64,000 nucleotides of DNA from Yoonia sp. I 8.24 (lineage in GTDB: Bacteria > Pseudomonadota > Alphaproteobacteria > Rhodobacterales > Rhodobacteraceae). The DNA lies in assembly GCF_022096995.1 (NCBI RefSeq), contig NZ_JACXGQ010000002.1:62001-126000 (forward strand). The letters are read 5' to 3'. The notes under the pieces were generated by a model. It was given only the letters and a program-made list of their open reading frames with translations, was not told the origin of the DNA and did not search any database. Of the stretch, positions 56,776 through 64,000 are shown one piece after another. The translations under genes and the position numbers were made by a program. Positions within the stretch are counted from its first letter, which is position 1; each line of letters starts with the position of its first letter.

Positions 56776-57293
56776 GGCAACTGCCCTTTGAGCACCATCG
56801 GCAATCCAGCCATCACCGCCACAACAAGATCTGCGTTGGCGGCGATATCTTGGTTCAACTGGCCTTGGGCATTACGGAAGCGGCGGGACAGAGCGTTGTC
56901 GGGCACGATCCCTTGGCCGACCTCGTTTGATACAATCACGATGGGCGCGCGGCAGGCGTCAATCGCGGCCAGCAACGCGGCGGTTTGCTGCGTGACGTCG
57001 TGTTCGCCAATAACAAGGTTGGTCAGCCAAAGTGTCGCGCAATCGATCAACACAGCGGCGTCTTTGGTGACCGTGTTCAGCGCATCTACAACCGCAATTG
57101 GTTCTTCGATGGTCGTCCAGTTTTCACCGCGCTGATCGCGGTGTCGCGCAACTTTATCGGCCATTTCATCGTCATAGACCTGCGCCGTCGCGATATAGAT
57201 TTTCTGCATTCCTGCGTCGAGCACAAGGCTTTCGGCAAAAGCCGATTTGCCAGAGGCGGCGCCACCAAGAACAAGTGTAAGTTTGGGCAGCAT
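56772..57293 (-). CDS. cobU: Adenosylcobinamide kinase / cobinamide-phosphate guanylyltransferase
   Basis: A 173-residue bifunctional enzyme of cobalamin assembly: Walker A GGAASGKSAFAESL, then the YIATAQVYDDEMADKVARH segment with the guanylylated His, and IVSNEVGQGIVPDNALSRRF. Named CobP in alphaproteobacteria. Cobalamin is needed by the ethylmalonyl-CoA mutase of this window. Confidence 0.95.
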   Translation of the reverse strand: MLPKLTLVLGGAASGKSAFAESLVLDAGMQKIYIATAQVYDDEMADKVARHRDQRGENWTTIEEPIAVVDALNTVTKDAAVLIDCATLWLTNLVIGEHDVTQQTAALLAAIDACRAPIVIVSNEVGQGIVPDNALSRRFRNAQGQLNQDIAANADLVVAVMAGLPMVLKGQLP

Positions 57294-57439
57294 CGCTGTG
57301 CACCTTTATTGACCCGTATCGCCACCGCACTAGCACGGCTTTAGGTCCAAGCGCACGGGTTTATGACGATGCGGGCGCGTCATTGTGCATGGCACCGAAC
57401 TGACCTAAGTTCACACCATTACGCTATCGGAGACTTGCC

Positions 57440-58633
57440 ATGCTGGCGGACAAACATATTTTGCTGATCGTCGGCGGCGGTGTCGCGGCTTTTAAGGCGC
57501 TGGATTTGCTGCGCAGATTGCGTGAACAAGGCGCGCATGTCACACCGGTATTGACCAACGCTGGTGCTGAATTTGTCACCCCGCTTAGCCTTTCGGCCCT
57601 ATCGGCAAGCAAAGTGTACCAGGATCTGTTTGACCTGACCGACGAGGCCGAGATGGGCCATATCGAATTGTCGCGCGCGGCCGATCTGATCGTTGTGGCC
57701 CCGGCGACTGCGGATTTGATGGCGAAAATGGCGCAAGGGCTGGCGAATGATTTGGCGTCGACGCTGTTGTTAGCCACGGATAAATGCGTCTTGGTCGCGC
57801 CTTCAATGAATGTCCGCATGTGGGATCATCCGGCGACGCAGCGCAATCTGGCGACCTTGCAAAATGATGGCGTACTAGTCGTTGGCCCAGATGAGGGCGC
57901 AATGGCCTGTGGCGAGTTTGGACCGGGGCGTTTGGCCGAAACCCCTGATATTATAGCCGCAATTGATGCCGCTTTGTCAGATGGGCCGCTGAAGGGTAAA
58001 CATATCCTCGTCACCTCCGGCCCAACGCATGAACCGATTGATCCGGTGCGCTATATTGCGAATAGATCGTCAGGTGCGCAGGGCACCGCCATTGCAAAGG
58101 CGCTGGTCGCGCTGGGCGCAGATGTGACGTTTGTGACGGGCCCGGCGGATGTTGCCCCACCTGCAGGTGTTAGCGTCGTAGCTGTGCAAACCGCCAAACA
58201 AATGCTGGATGCCGTCAACGCAGCCCCCGACGCAGATGCCGCGGTTTTTGCCGCTGCCGTTGCGGATTGGCATGTGAGCAATGCGGGTGACAGTAAGATT
58301 AAGAAAGATAAATCCGGGCTGCCGCATCTCGAATTTGCGGAAAACCCCGACATTCTGGCAACCGTGTCGAAGCTCAAATCAGGTCGTCCTGCTTTGGTTG
58401 TGGGCTTTGCCGCTGAAACCGATGATGTCATTGCCAATGCGACCGCCAAACGGTTGCGCAAGGGTTGTGACTGGATTTTGGCCAATGATGTATCCCCCGA
58501 AACAGGCATTATGGGCGGATCGGAAAACGATGTGACCTTGATCACCGCTGACGGTGCAGAGGATTGGCCGCGCATGTCGAAAGATGCCACTGCTGCCGCA
58601 TTGGCCGACCGTATCGCAAAGGCCATCACGTGA
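57440..58633 (+). CDS. coaBC: Bifunctional phosphopantothenoylcysteine decarboxylase / phosphopantothenate-cysteine ligase
   Basis: Two steps of coenzyme A synthesis. The 397-residue protein has the N-terminal flavoprotein CoaC ([44 protein letters not shown]) and the C-terminal CoaB ([20 protein letters not shown], the substrate motif [23 protein letters not shown]). ATG at 57440. Overlaps dut by four bases (GTGA). Confidence 0.96.
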   Translation: MLADKHILLIVGGGVAAFKALDLLRRLREQGAHVTPVLTNAGAEFVTPLSLSALSASKVYQDLFDLTDEAEMGHIELSRAADLIVVAPATADLMAKMAQGLANDLASTLLLATDKCVLVAPSMNVRMWDHPATQRNLATLQNDGVLVVGPDEGAMACGEFGPGRLAETPDIIAAIDAALSDGPLKGKHILVTSGPTHEPIDPVRYIANRSSGAQGTAIAKALVALGADVTFVTGPADVAPPAGVSVVAVQTAKQMLDAVNAAPDADAAVFAAAVADWHVSNAGDSKIKKDKSGLPHLEFAENPDILATVSKLKSGRPALVVGFAAETDDVIANATAKRLRKGCDWILANDVSPETGIMGGSENDVTLITADGAEDWPRMSKDATAAALADRIAKAIT

Positions 58634-59085
58634 CCCCAGAAATTGCAATCCAATGGGATGAGGGGGCCGATGTTGGCCTTGGTCTGCCGTCCTACGAAAC
58701 TCCCGGCGCTGCGGGCGCTGATCTACGAGCGAACCTAGCGGATAAACGTGCGATTGAATTGCCGCCGGGACGCCGCACATTGGTGCCAACGGGATTGCGT
58801 ATGGCCATCCCGCAAGGGTTCGAAGTGCAGATCAGACCGCGATCAGGTCTTGCACTGAAACATGGGATCGGCTTGGTAAATAGCCCGGGCACGATTGATA
58901 GTGATTATCGCGGGCCTGTTGGGATTATTCTGATCAACTGGGGCCAAGACTATTTCACCATTCAGCACGGGATGCGCATCGCACAGATGGTCGTGGCCCC
59001 CGTTGTGCAAGCGAAGTTCAAGCCTGTTGCGATGCTTGATCTGACCACACGCGGTGCGGGTGGGTTTGGGTCTACCGGCCTATGA
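58630..59085 (+). CDS. dut: Deoxyuridine 5'-triphosphate nucleotidohydrolase (dUTPase)
   Basis: Removes dUTP and supplies dUMP. 151 residues from a GTG start at 58630 that overlaps the coaBC stop. All five family motifs are seen, for example [38 protein letters not shown] and [11 protein letters not shown]. Confidence 0.96.
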   Translation: MTPEIAIQWDEGADVGLGLPSYETPGAAGADLRANLADKRAIELPPGRRTLVPTGLRMAIPQGFEVQIRPRSGLALKHGIGLVNSPGTIDSDYRGPVGIILINWGQDYFTIQHGMRIAQMVVAPVVQAKFKPVAMLDLTTRGAGGFGSTGL

Positions 59086-60137
59086 TGATGGTTGGCTCAA
59101 TGGCGTTGGCGCTTTGGGCGATCACAACGTTGATGGGCGCCCCGATGCGGGTGCGCTGGGTGATGCTGGCGGTTTTGATCAGCGCCGTGATTTTGGTGCA
59201 TCTTGTGTTGCCCGATGGACATCCACTGCGCATGGCCACGGGCGGCGATGCCCGGTTTTGGGCTTTGTTTGTGGTGTTCGGTATATTGGTCGCGGGCTAT
59301 CGGAATTTACTGGGCCGGTTGAAGGCGCGCGCGCCGGAACATGAAACACCTGCGCAAACCCCTGACAGCTTTTCCGAAACCGAATTGAACCGCTACGCCC
59401 GCCATATCATGCTACGCGAGGTCGGCGGACCGGGACAAAAGGCGCTGCGCGATGCCCGTGTTTTGGTCGTCGGGGCAGGGGGGCTTGGGGCGCCAGCGCT
59501 GCAATATCTGGCGGCAGCTGGGGTCGGTACCATTGGCGTAATCGATGATGATCTGGTCGAAAACACGAACCTGCAACGACAAGTCATCCACCAAGACCGC
59601 GATATCGGGATGCCCAAAGTGCATTCCGCAGCCGACGCCATGCGCGCGCAAAACCCGTTTGTCACGGTGAACCCCTATCACCGCCGCCTAAATGAGGATG
59701 TCGCGGCGGAGCTGTTCGCGGAATATGATCTGATCCTGGATGGCACCGATAATTTTGATACGCGCTATCTGGTTAATCGCACGGCTGTAGCGCTGGGTAA
59801 GCCACTGATAGCGGCTGCGCTGACGCAGTGGGAAGGACAGATCAGCCTTTATGATCCATCGTCGGGCGGCCCTTGCTACGCCTGTATTTTCCCAACGGCG
59901 CCGGACCCTGCATTGGTACCTAGCTGCGCCGAAGCTGGGGTGATCGGCCCATTGCCCGGCGTGATCGGCGCGATGATGGCGGTCGAAGCGGTTAAGAAAA
60001 TCACCGGTGCAGGCGATGGATTGGCGGGACGGTTGCTGATTTATGATGCGCTTTATGCGCAAACGCGGATCATTGCGATCAAGCCGCGCGCAGATTGCGC
60101 CGCATGCGGTGGCAGGGGCTTGCAGGTTCTGGGCTGA
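59082..60137 (+). CDS. moeB: MoeB/ThiF-type adenylyltransferase with membrane anchor
   Basis: A 351-residue E1-like enzyme that adenylylates the C-terminus of MoaD or ThiS for molybdopterin or thiamine synthesis. The catalytic domain begins [20 protein letters not shown], with [20 protein letters not shown], the catalytic Cys in [16 protein letters not shown], and a CYAC plus CAAC zinc pair. About 85 residues before the domain form two or three membrane helices ([43 protein letters not shown]), unusual for this soluble family. Overlaps dut by four bases. Confidence 0.9.
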   Translation: MMMVGSMALALWAITTLMGAPMRVRWVMLAVLISAVILVHLVLPDGHPLRMATGGDARFWALFVVFGILVAGYRNLLGRLKARAPEHETPAQTPDSFSETELNRYARHIMLREVGGPGQKALRDARVLVVGAGGLGAPALQYLAAAGVGTIGVIDDDLVENTNLQRQVIHQDRDIGMPKVHSAADAMRAQNPFVTVNPYHRRLNEDVAAELFAEYDLILDGTDNFDTRYLVNRTAVALGKPLIAAALTQWEGQISLYDPSSGGPCYACIFPTAPDPALVPSCAEAGVIGPLPGVIGAMMAVEAVKKITGAGDGLAGRLLIYDALYAQTRIIAIKPRADCAACGGRGLQVLG

Positions 60138-60180
60138 CGGGCCTAGGCTGCTTTTCAAATCAAACAGATTGGAGACTCTG

Positions 60181-60963
60181 ATGAAAACGGTCGCGACACT
60201 TGCTTTGGCTCTTTGTGCAACACCGGCGCTGGCCGATGGTCATCTGCCCGATCTGGACGGGCGCGAGATCGTTGTCGTCACTGAAAACGCATACCCGCCG
60301 CTGCAATTTATCGATACTGACGGCAATGCTGTGGGCTGGGAATATGACGCGATGGCCGAGATTGCCGCACGCTTGAACGCCACGATCACCTATGAAAACA
60401 TCAGCTGGGACGCGATGATTCCAGCGGTGTCCGGCGCGCAATATGATATCGGCATGACCGGGATCACCATCCGCGAAGACCGCGCCGAGATCGTTGATTT
60501 TTCGGACAGCTATATGACCTCTGAAATGGTGATGCTGGTGCGTGGTGATGAGGATCGGTTCGACGATGCCGCGGGCTTTGCCGCTGATGATGATCTTTTG
60601 ATGGCCGCACAACCCGGCACGACGCCGTTTTATGTCGGCGTTTACGATGTGCTGGACGGCGATGAAGCCAACCTGCGTATTCAACTAATGGAAACATTTG
60701 GGGCAACCGTGCAGGCGTTGCGCGTCGGCGATGTCGATTTGATCTTGACCGATGGCACCGCTGGGAACGGCTATGTCGAAGCCTCTGACGGCGGGTTGAA
60801 GATTATCGGTGAAAAGCTCGGGACCGAAGATTTTGGTTTTATTTTCCCCAAAGGCTCTGATCTGGTTGGTCCGATTAACGCAGCAATTGCGGATATGGCG
60901 GCTGACGGCACGATTAACGTGCTCAATACGCGTTGGTTCCTTGACTATAAGCTTGGCGAATAA
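60181..60963 (+). CDS. Amino-acid-type ABC transporter substrate-binding protein
   Basis: A 260-residue periplasmic binding protein of the SBP_bac_3 family: signal peptide MKTVATLALALCATPALADG, then LDGREIVVVTENAYPPLQFI, the GWEYDAMAEIAARLN helix and IGMTGITIREDRAEIVDFSD. GGAGA precedes the ATG. It binds a polar amino acid or similar ligand. The permease gene follows after 17 bases; no ATPase gene is seen next to them. Confidence 0.93.
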   Translation: MKTVATLALALCATPALADGHLPDLDGREIVVVTENAYPPLQFIDTDGNAVGWEYDAMAEIAARLNATITYENISWDAMIPAVSGAQYDIGMTGITIREDRAEIVDFSDSYMTSEMVMLVRGDEDRFDDAAGFAADDDLLMAAQPGTTPFYVGVYDVLDGDEANLRIQLMETFGATVQALRVGDVDLILTDGTAGNGYVEASDGGLKIIGEKLGTEDFGFIFPKGSDLVGPINAAIADMAADGTINVLNTRWFLDYKLGE

Positions 60964-60980
60964 GCGCAGGGTTTTTCGCG

Positions 60981-61772
60981 TTGCACCCTAAACCCATGGG
61001 CAAAGCGGATTTTCCTTACTGGCTGGTCGCAGTAATCGCGATCGGCCTTTACTTGTTTTGGCAGGTCTTTACGGATGACACCTATTCCAAGGTGCTGAGT
61101 ACATTGCGCAAAGGGATGTGGGTGACGGTTTATGTCACGTTAATTGCCTACGCGATGGCCTGTTTTCTGGGGCTTGCACTGGCGCTGGCGGCCTTGTCGC
61201 GGTCAATCATCTTGCGCCAGATTGCACGGTTTTATATCGAAATTATGCGCGGCGTGCCGATTATTGTGCTGCTGCTTTACGTGGCCTTTGTTCTGGCGCC
61301 GGGGTTGGTGATGGCGTGGAATTGGGTGGCTGAGATGATCGAGGCTGACCCGATCCGCACGCGTGATTTTTCGCTGCTCTGGCGCGCGATTATCGCGCTG
61401 ACGCTGGCCTATGCGTCCTTCTTGGCTGAGGTTTTTCGCGCCGGGCTGCAATCCGTTGATATTGGACAAATTGAGGCTGCAGAGGCGCTTGGTATGAACC
61501 GCTGGCAGCGGTTCCGGCATATCGTGTTCCCGCAAGCCTTGCGCACAATCCTCCCCCCGCTTGGCAATGACTTCGTCGCGATGCTCAAGGATTCGAGCCT
61601 TGTTTCCGTGCTTGGCGTGACAGATGTGACGCAACTGGGCAAGGTCACCGCGGCGGGAAATTTCCGTTATTTCGAAACCTATAATGTGGTCGCCTTGGTT
61701 TATCTGACGATGACAATCAGCCTGTCGATTGTGCTACGCCGATTTGAAAAACGTATGCGTCAGCGCTCGTAA
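60981..61772 (+). CDS. Amino-acid-type ABC transporter permease
   Basis: A 263-residue inner-membrane permease of the HisM/GlnP class with about five helices. It has RKGMWVTVYVTLIAYAMACF, RGVPIIVLLLYVAFVLAPGL, and the EAA motif EAAEALGMNRWQRFRHIVFP. TTG at 60981 has AGGG at 9 bases; ATG at 60996 is the alternative. A single permease could form a homodimer or pair with one elsewhere. Confidence 0.92.
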   Translation: MHPKPMGKADFPYWLVAVIAIGLYLFWQVFTDDTYSKVLSTLRKGMWVTVYVTLIAYAMACFLGLALALAALSRSIILRQIARFYIEIMRGVPIIVLLLYVAFVLAPGLVMAWNWVAEMIEADPIRTRDFSLLWRAIIALTLAYASFLAEVFRAGLQSVDIGQIEAAEALGMNRWQRFRHIVFPQALRTILPPLGNDFVAMLKDSSLVSVLGVTDVTQLGKVTAAGNFRYFETYNVVALVYLTMTISLSIVLRRFEKRMRQRS

Positions 61773-61814
61773 TTATGTGCTGCACAGCATATCTATCCGG
61801 TAAAGGAGATCACC

Positions 61815-63842
61815 ATGACCAACCCGTTGCTGACCACTTGGGACACCCCCTTTGGATTGCCCCCGTTCGACCAAATTGCCGATGCTGATTTTGCGCCAGC
61901 CGTTGACGTCGCCTTGCAACAATCGCGCGACAATATCGCGGCAATTGCGCAAAACGCTGATGTGCCCACATTTGACAACACGATCACCGCATTGGAAACG
62001 GCTGATGAATTGCTAGGTCGCGTGTTGGGTGCGTTTTATGCGCTGGCAGGGGCAGACAGCAACGCCGCGCGCGAAGAATTGCAGCGTGAATTTGCACCAA
62101 AGCTGAGCGCATACGCCTCTGAAGTGTCTGAGAATACCGCGCTTTTTGCGCGTGTAAAAACCCTGTGGGATCAGCGTGAAACGCTTGATCTGACGGATGA
62201 ACAACAACGCGTGCTCATGTTGACGCACCGTGGGTTTGTCCGCTCCGGGGCGCAATTGTCCGGGGATGATGCGACCGCGCTGCGCGATGCCAAGTCGCGG
62301 CTTTCTGTCTTGGGCACGGATTTCATGCAAAACCTACTAGCGGATGAACGCAGCTGGTTCTTGCCTTTGGGGCCAGATGATCTGACAGGCCTGCCTGATT
62401 TTGTGATCGCAACGGCCAATGCCGCAGGTGTTGAAAAAGCGGCAGGCGGTCCCGTTGTGACGCTGTCACGTTCCTTGATTGTGCCGTTCTTGCAGTTCTC
62501 GGATCGGCGCGATCTGCGTGAAAAAGCCTATGAGGCTTGGGGCGCGCGTGGCGCCAACGGCGGTGAGACCGATAACCGTGCGCTGGCGGCTGAGACGCTT
62601 AAGCTGCGCGAAACACGCGCAAAGCTGCTTGGCTATGATAACTTTGCCAACTTCAAACTGGAAACCGAAATGGCTGGCACGCCCGCCGCAGTGAATGATC
62701 TGTTGATGCAGGTCTGGGCACCTGCCAAAGCGGCCGCCGAAGCTGACGCCAAAGTGTTGACACAGATGTTGCATGCTGATGGTTTTGAGGGGCCATTGGA
62801 GCCATGGGATTGGCGCTATTATGCCGAAAAACGCCGCAAGGAATTGCATGATTTGGACGAGGCTGAGCTAAAGCCCTACCTGCAACTTGACCGGATGATC
62901 GAAGCGGCCTTTTCATGCGCGACGCGGCTGTTCGGGCTGGAATTTGCGCCGCTTGAAGGGCCGACCTATCATCCCGATGTCCGTATGTGGGAGGTCACGC
63001 GTAACGGCGCGCATGTCGCGGTGTTCATCGGTGACTATTTCGCGCGCGGGGCAAAACGATCGGGTGCGTGGTGTTCGGCGATGCGGGTGCAAACGCGGAT
63101 TGGCGGCGATATCCGCCCGCATGTCGTAAACGTCTGCAATTTTGCAAAGCCTGAGGAAGGTAAGCCTGCGTTGTTGTCTTATGATGACGCGCGGACCTTG
63201 TTTCATGAATTTGGCCATGCGCTGCATCAGATGTTGTCGGATGTGACCTATGAAAGCATTAGTGGCACATCGGTGGCCCGCGATTTTGTGGAACTGCCCA
63301 GCCAGCTATACGAGCATTGGCTGGAGGTGCCAGAGGTGCTTGCAGAGTTTGCGACCCATGCGGATACGGGTGTGCCGATGCCGCAGGATTTGTTGGACCG
63401 CATGCTAGGCGCTGCAACCTATGATATGGGGTTTCAGACGGTGGAATATGTGGCCTCGGCGCTGGTCGATCTGGCGTTTCACAATGGCCCGGCCCCGGCT
63501 GATCCGATGCAGAAACAAGCGCAGGTTTTGGAACAAATCGGCATGCCGCATGCGATCCGCATGCGCCACGCCACCCCGCATTTTGCACATGTGTTTGCAG
63601 GCGACGGCTATTCCAGCGGCTATTATAGCTACATGTGGTCCGAGGTCATGGACGCTGATGCGTTTGACGCATTTGAAGAGGCGGGTGATCCGTTTGACCC
63701 GGACACGGCAAAGCGTTTGGAAGAAACTGTGCTGTCGTCAGGTGGGTCAGTGGACGCCGCAGACCTTTATGTCGCGTTCCGGGGGCGTTTGCCGGGGGTG
63801 GATGCCCTTCTGAAAGGGCGTGGATTGGCAGGGTCAGCGTAG
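61815..63842 (+). CDS. M3-family oligopeptidase (Dcp/OpdA type)
   Basis: A 675-residue zinc metallopeptidase of the thimet family, likely cytoplasmic since no signal peptide is seen. The zinc site is TLFHEFGHALHQMLS with a downstream Glu (YESISGTSVARDFVELPSQL). The N-terminal helical region starts MTNPLLTTWDTPFGLPPFDQ. Dipeptidyl carboxypeptidase or oligopeptidase A activity cannot be told apart. AAAGGAGATCACC precedes the start. Confidence 0.94.
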   Translation: MTNPLLTTWDTPFGLPPFDQIADADFAPAVDVALQQSRDNIAAIAQNADVPTFDNTITALETADELLGRVLGAFYALAGADSNAAREELQREFAPKLSAYASEVSENTALFARVKTLWDQRETLDLTDEQQRVLMLTHRGFVRSGAQLSGDDATALRDAKSRLSVLGTDFMQNLLADERSWFLPLGPDDLTGLPDFVIATANAAGVEKAAGGPVVTLSRSLIVPFLQFSDRRDLREKAYEAWGARGANGGETDNRALAAETLKLRETRAKLLGYDNFANFKLETEMAGTPAAVNDLLMQVWAPAKAAAEADAKVLTQMLHADGFEGPLEPWDWRYYAEKRRKELHDLDEAELKPYLQLDRMIEAAFSCATRLFGLEFAPLEGPTYHPDVRMWEVTRNGAHVAVFIGDYFARGAKRSGAWCSAMRVQTRIGGDIRPHVVNVCNFAKPEEGKPALLSYDDARTLFHEFGHALHQMLSDVTYESISGTSVARDFVELPSQLYEHWLEVPEVLAEFATHADTGVPMPQDLLDRMLGAATYDMGFQTVEYVASALVDLAFHNGPAPADPMQKQAQVLEQIGMPHAIRMRHATPHFAHVFAGDGYSSGYYSYMWSEVMDADAFDAFEEAGDPFDPDTAKRLEETVLSSGGSVDAADLYVAFRGRLPGVDALLKGRGLAGSA

Positions 63843-63860
63843 GGTGGATCAAGATCCACC
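63843..63860. terminator. Palindrome between the M3 peptidase and CDF genes
   Basis: GGTGGATC and GATCCACC form an 8-bp stem around AA directly after the M3 stop and before the CDF stop. It may serve as a bidirectional terminator of the convergent genes, although there is no T run. Confidence 0.45.
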
Positions 63861-64000
63861 TTACGGGCGCGGATCGTCGGGGTGTTTTGCGACCCCAATT
63901 GGGTCTTTGTGGATCAGCACATCTGCTTGCGGATAGGCGGCCACAATCGCCCGGCGGAGTGCGGCCCCTTTTGCGTGCGCGTCACTGAGTGATTGCGTGC
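63861..64000 (-). CDS. Cation diffusion facilitator metal exporter, C-terminal end only
   Basis: The last 45 codons of a gene entering from the right edge. The sequence ends with SDAHAKGAALRRAIVAAYPQ, then ADVLIHKDPIGV, matching the cytoplasmic metal-binding tail of CDF exporters (FieF type: A-I-x-x-x-P-x-A-D-V-x-I-H-x-D-P). The TAA is at 63861-63863. Metal (zinc, iron or manganese) cannot be told. Confidence 0.78.
   Translation of the reverse strand, partial: TQSLSDAHAKGAALRRAIVAAYPQADVLIHKDPIGVAKHPDDPRP

Overview
The window is a gene-dense stretch of an alphaproteobacterial chromosome, almost certainly from the Rhodobacteraceae (Roseobacter group). The signs are protein style, moderate GC, the mdh-sucCDAB-lpd layout with small genes in the junctions, a complete sdh operon, the ethylmalonyl-CoA (EMC) pathway genes, and a luxR-luxI pair. 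The genus cannot be fixed from the sequence alone. I see no rRNA, tRNA, CRISPR, insertion sequence or prophage, and no gene-free stretch longer than 300 bases; the longest is 16108-16398, where I see nothing convincing.

Layout. 1-144 is the start of an exported protein that runs off the left edge. 327-10136 (minus strand) is the sucC-lipoprotein-sucD-DUF805-sucA-sucB-hypothetical-MAPEG-lpd operon; mdh (10394-11356, minus) lies upstream behind its own terminator. 11510-13314 carries a TauE-type permease and an exported SUMF1-fold protein. 13494-16107 is an EMC block: mcl2-like lyase/thioesterase, nnrU, a DUF1737 gene and mch. 17230-21291 is sdhC-sdhD-sdhA-two lipoproteins-sdhB, closed by a clear terminator. 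Then come creD, a DUF1989 gene, deoD, ecm (ethylmalonyl-CoA mutase), a PlsB-like acyltransferase, a lipoprotein and ccr (crotonyl-CoA carboxylase/reductase). 29907-31585 is the quorum-sensing block. A helicase, a TIGR02186/TauE pair, and a nucleoside uptake and phosphorolysis operon (BMP-type ABC transporter plus trimeric-type purine nucleoside phosphorylase) follow. 41032-64000 is mostly housekeeping: rimI-tsaB-nfuA, a universal stress protein, trpS, a pseudo-rhomboid, murJ-glnD, an LpoA-like lipoprotein, rsmI-yraN, gshB, comM, GST, cobalamin genes, coaBC-dut-moeB, part of an amino-acid ABC transporter, an M3 peptidase, and the end of a CDF metal exporter.

How the genes fit together. The window brings together the oxidative half of the TCA cycle (2-oxoglutarate dehydrogenase, succinyl-CoA synthetase, succinate dehydrogenase, malate dehydrogenase) and much of the EMC pathway (ccr, ecm, mch, mcl2-like), which lets such bacteria grow on acetate without isocitrate lyase. 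The strongest non-coding signal is a 35-bp element, TTTGTGATCACA-N11-TGTGATCACAAA, found once upstream of sucC and once upstream of sdhC with identical arms, identical spacing and an A-rich spacer; this implies a shared regulator for the two operons. A second, weaker signal is a family of TGC-rich 15-bp palindromes, like the CTGC-N3-GCAG operators described for PhaR, upstream of ccr (two copies), ecm, the mcl2 operon, mdh/tauE and luxI.

I found no clear new defence or mobile system. The best leads are the two operator families, the accessory lipoprotein and small-membrane-protein genes lodged in the TCA operons, the probable CTG start of luxR over a small upstream gene, and a rhomboid-like protein that has lost both catalytic residues.
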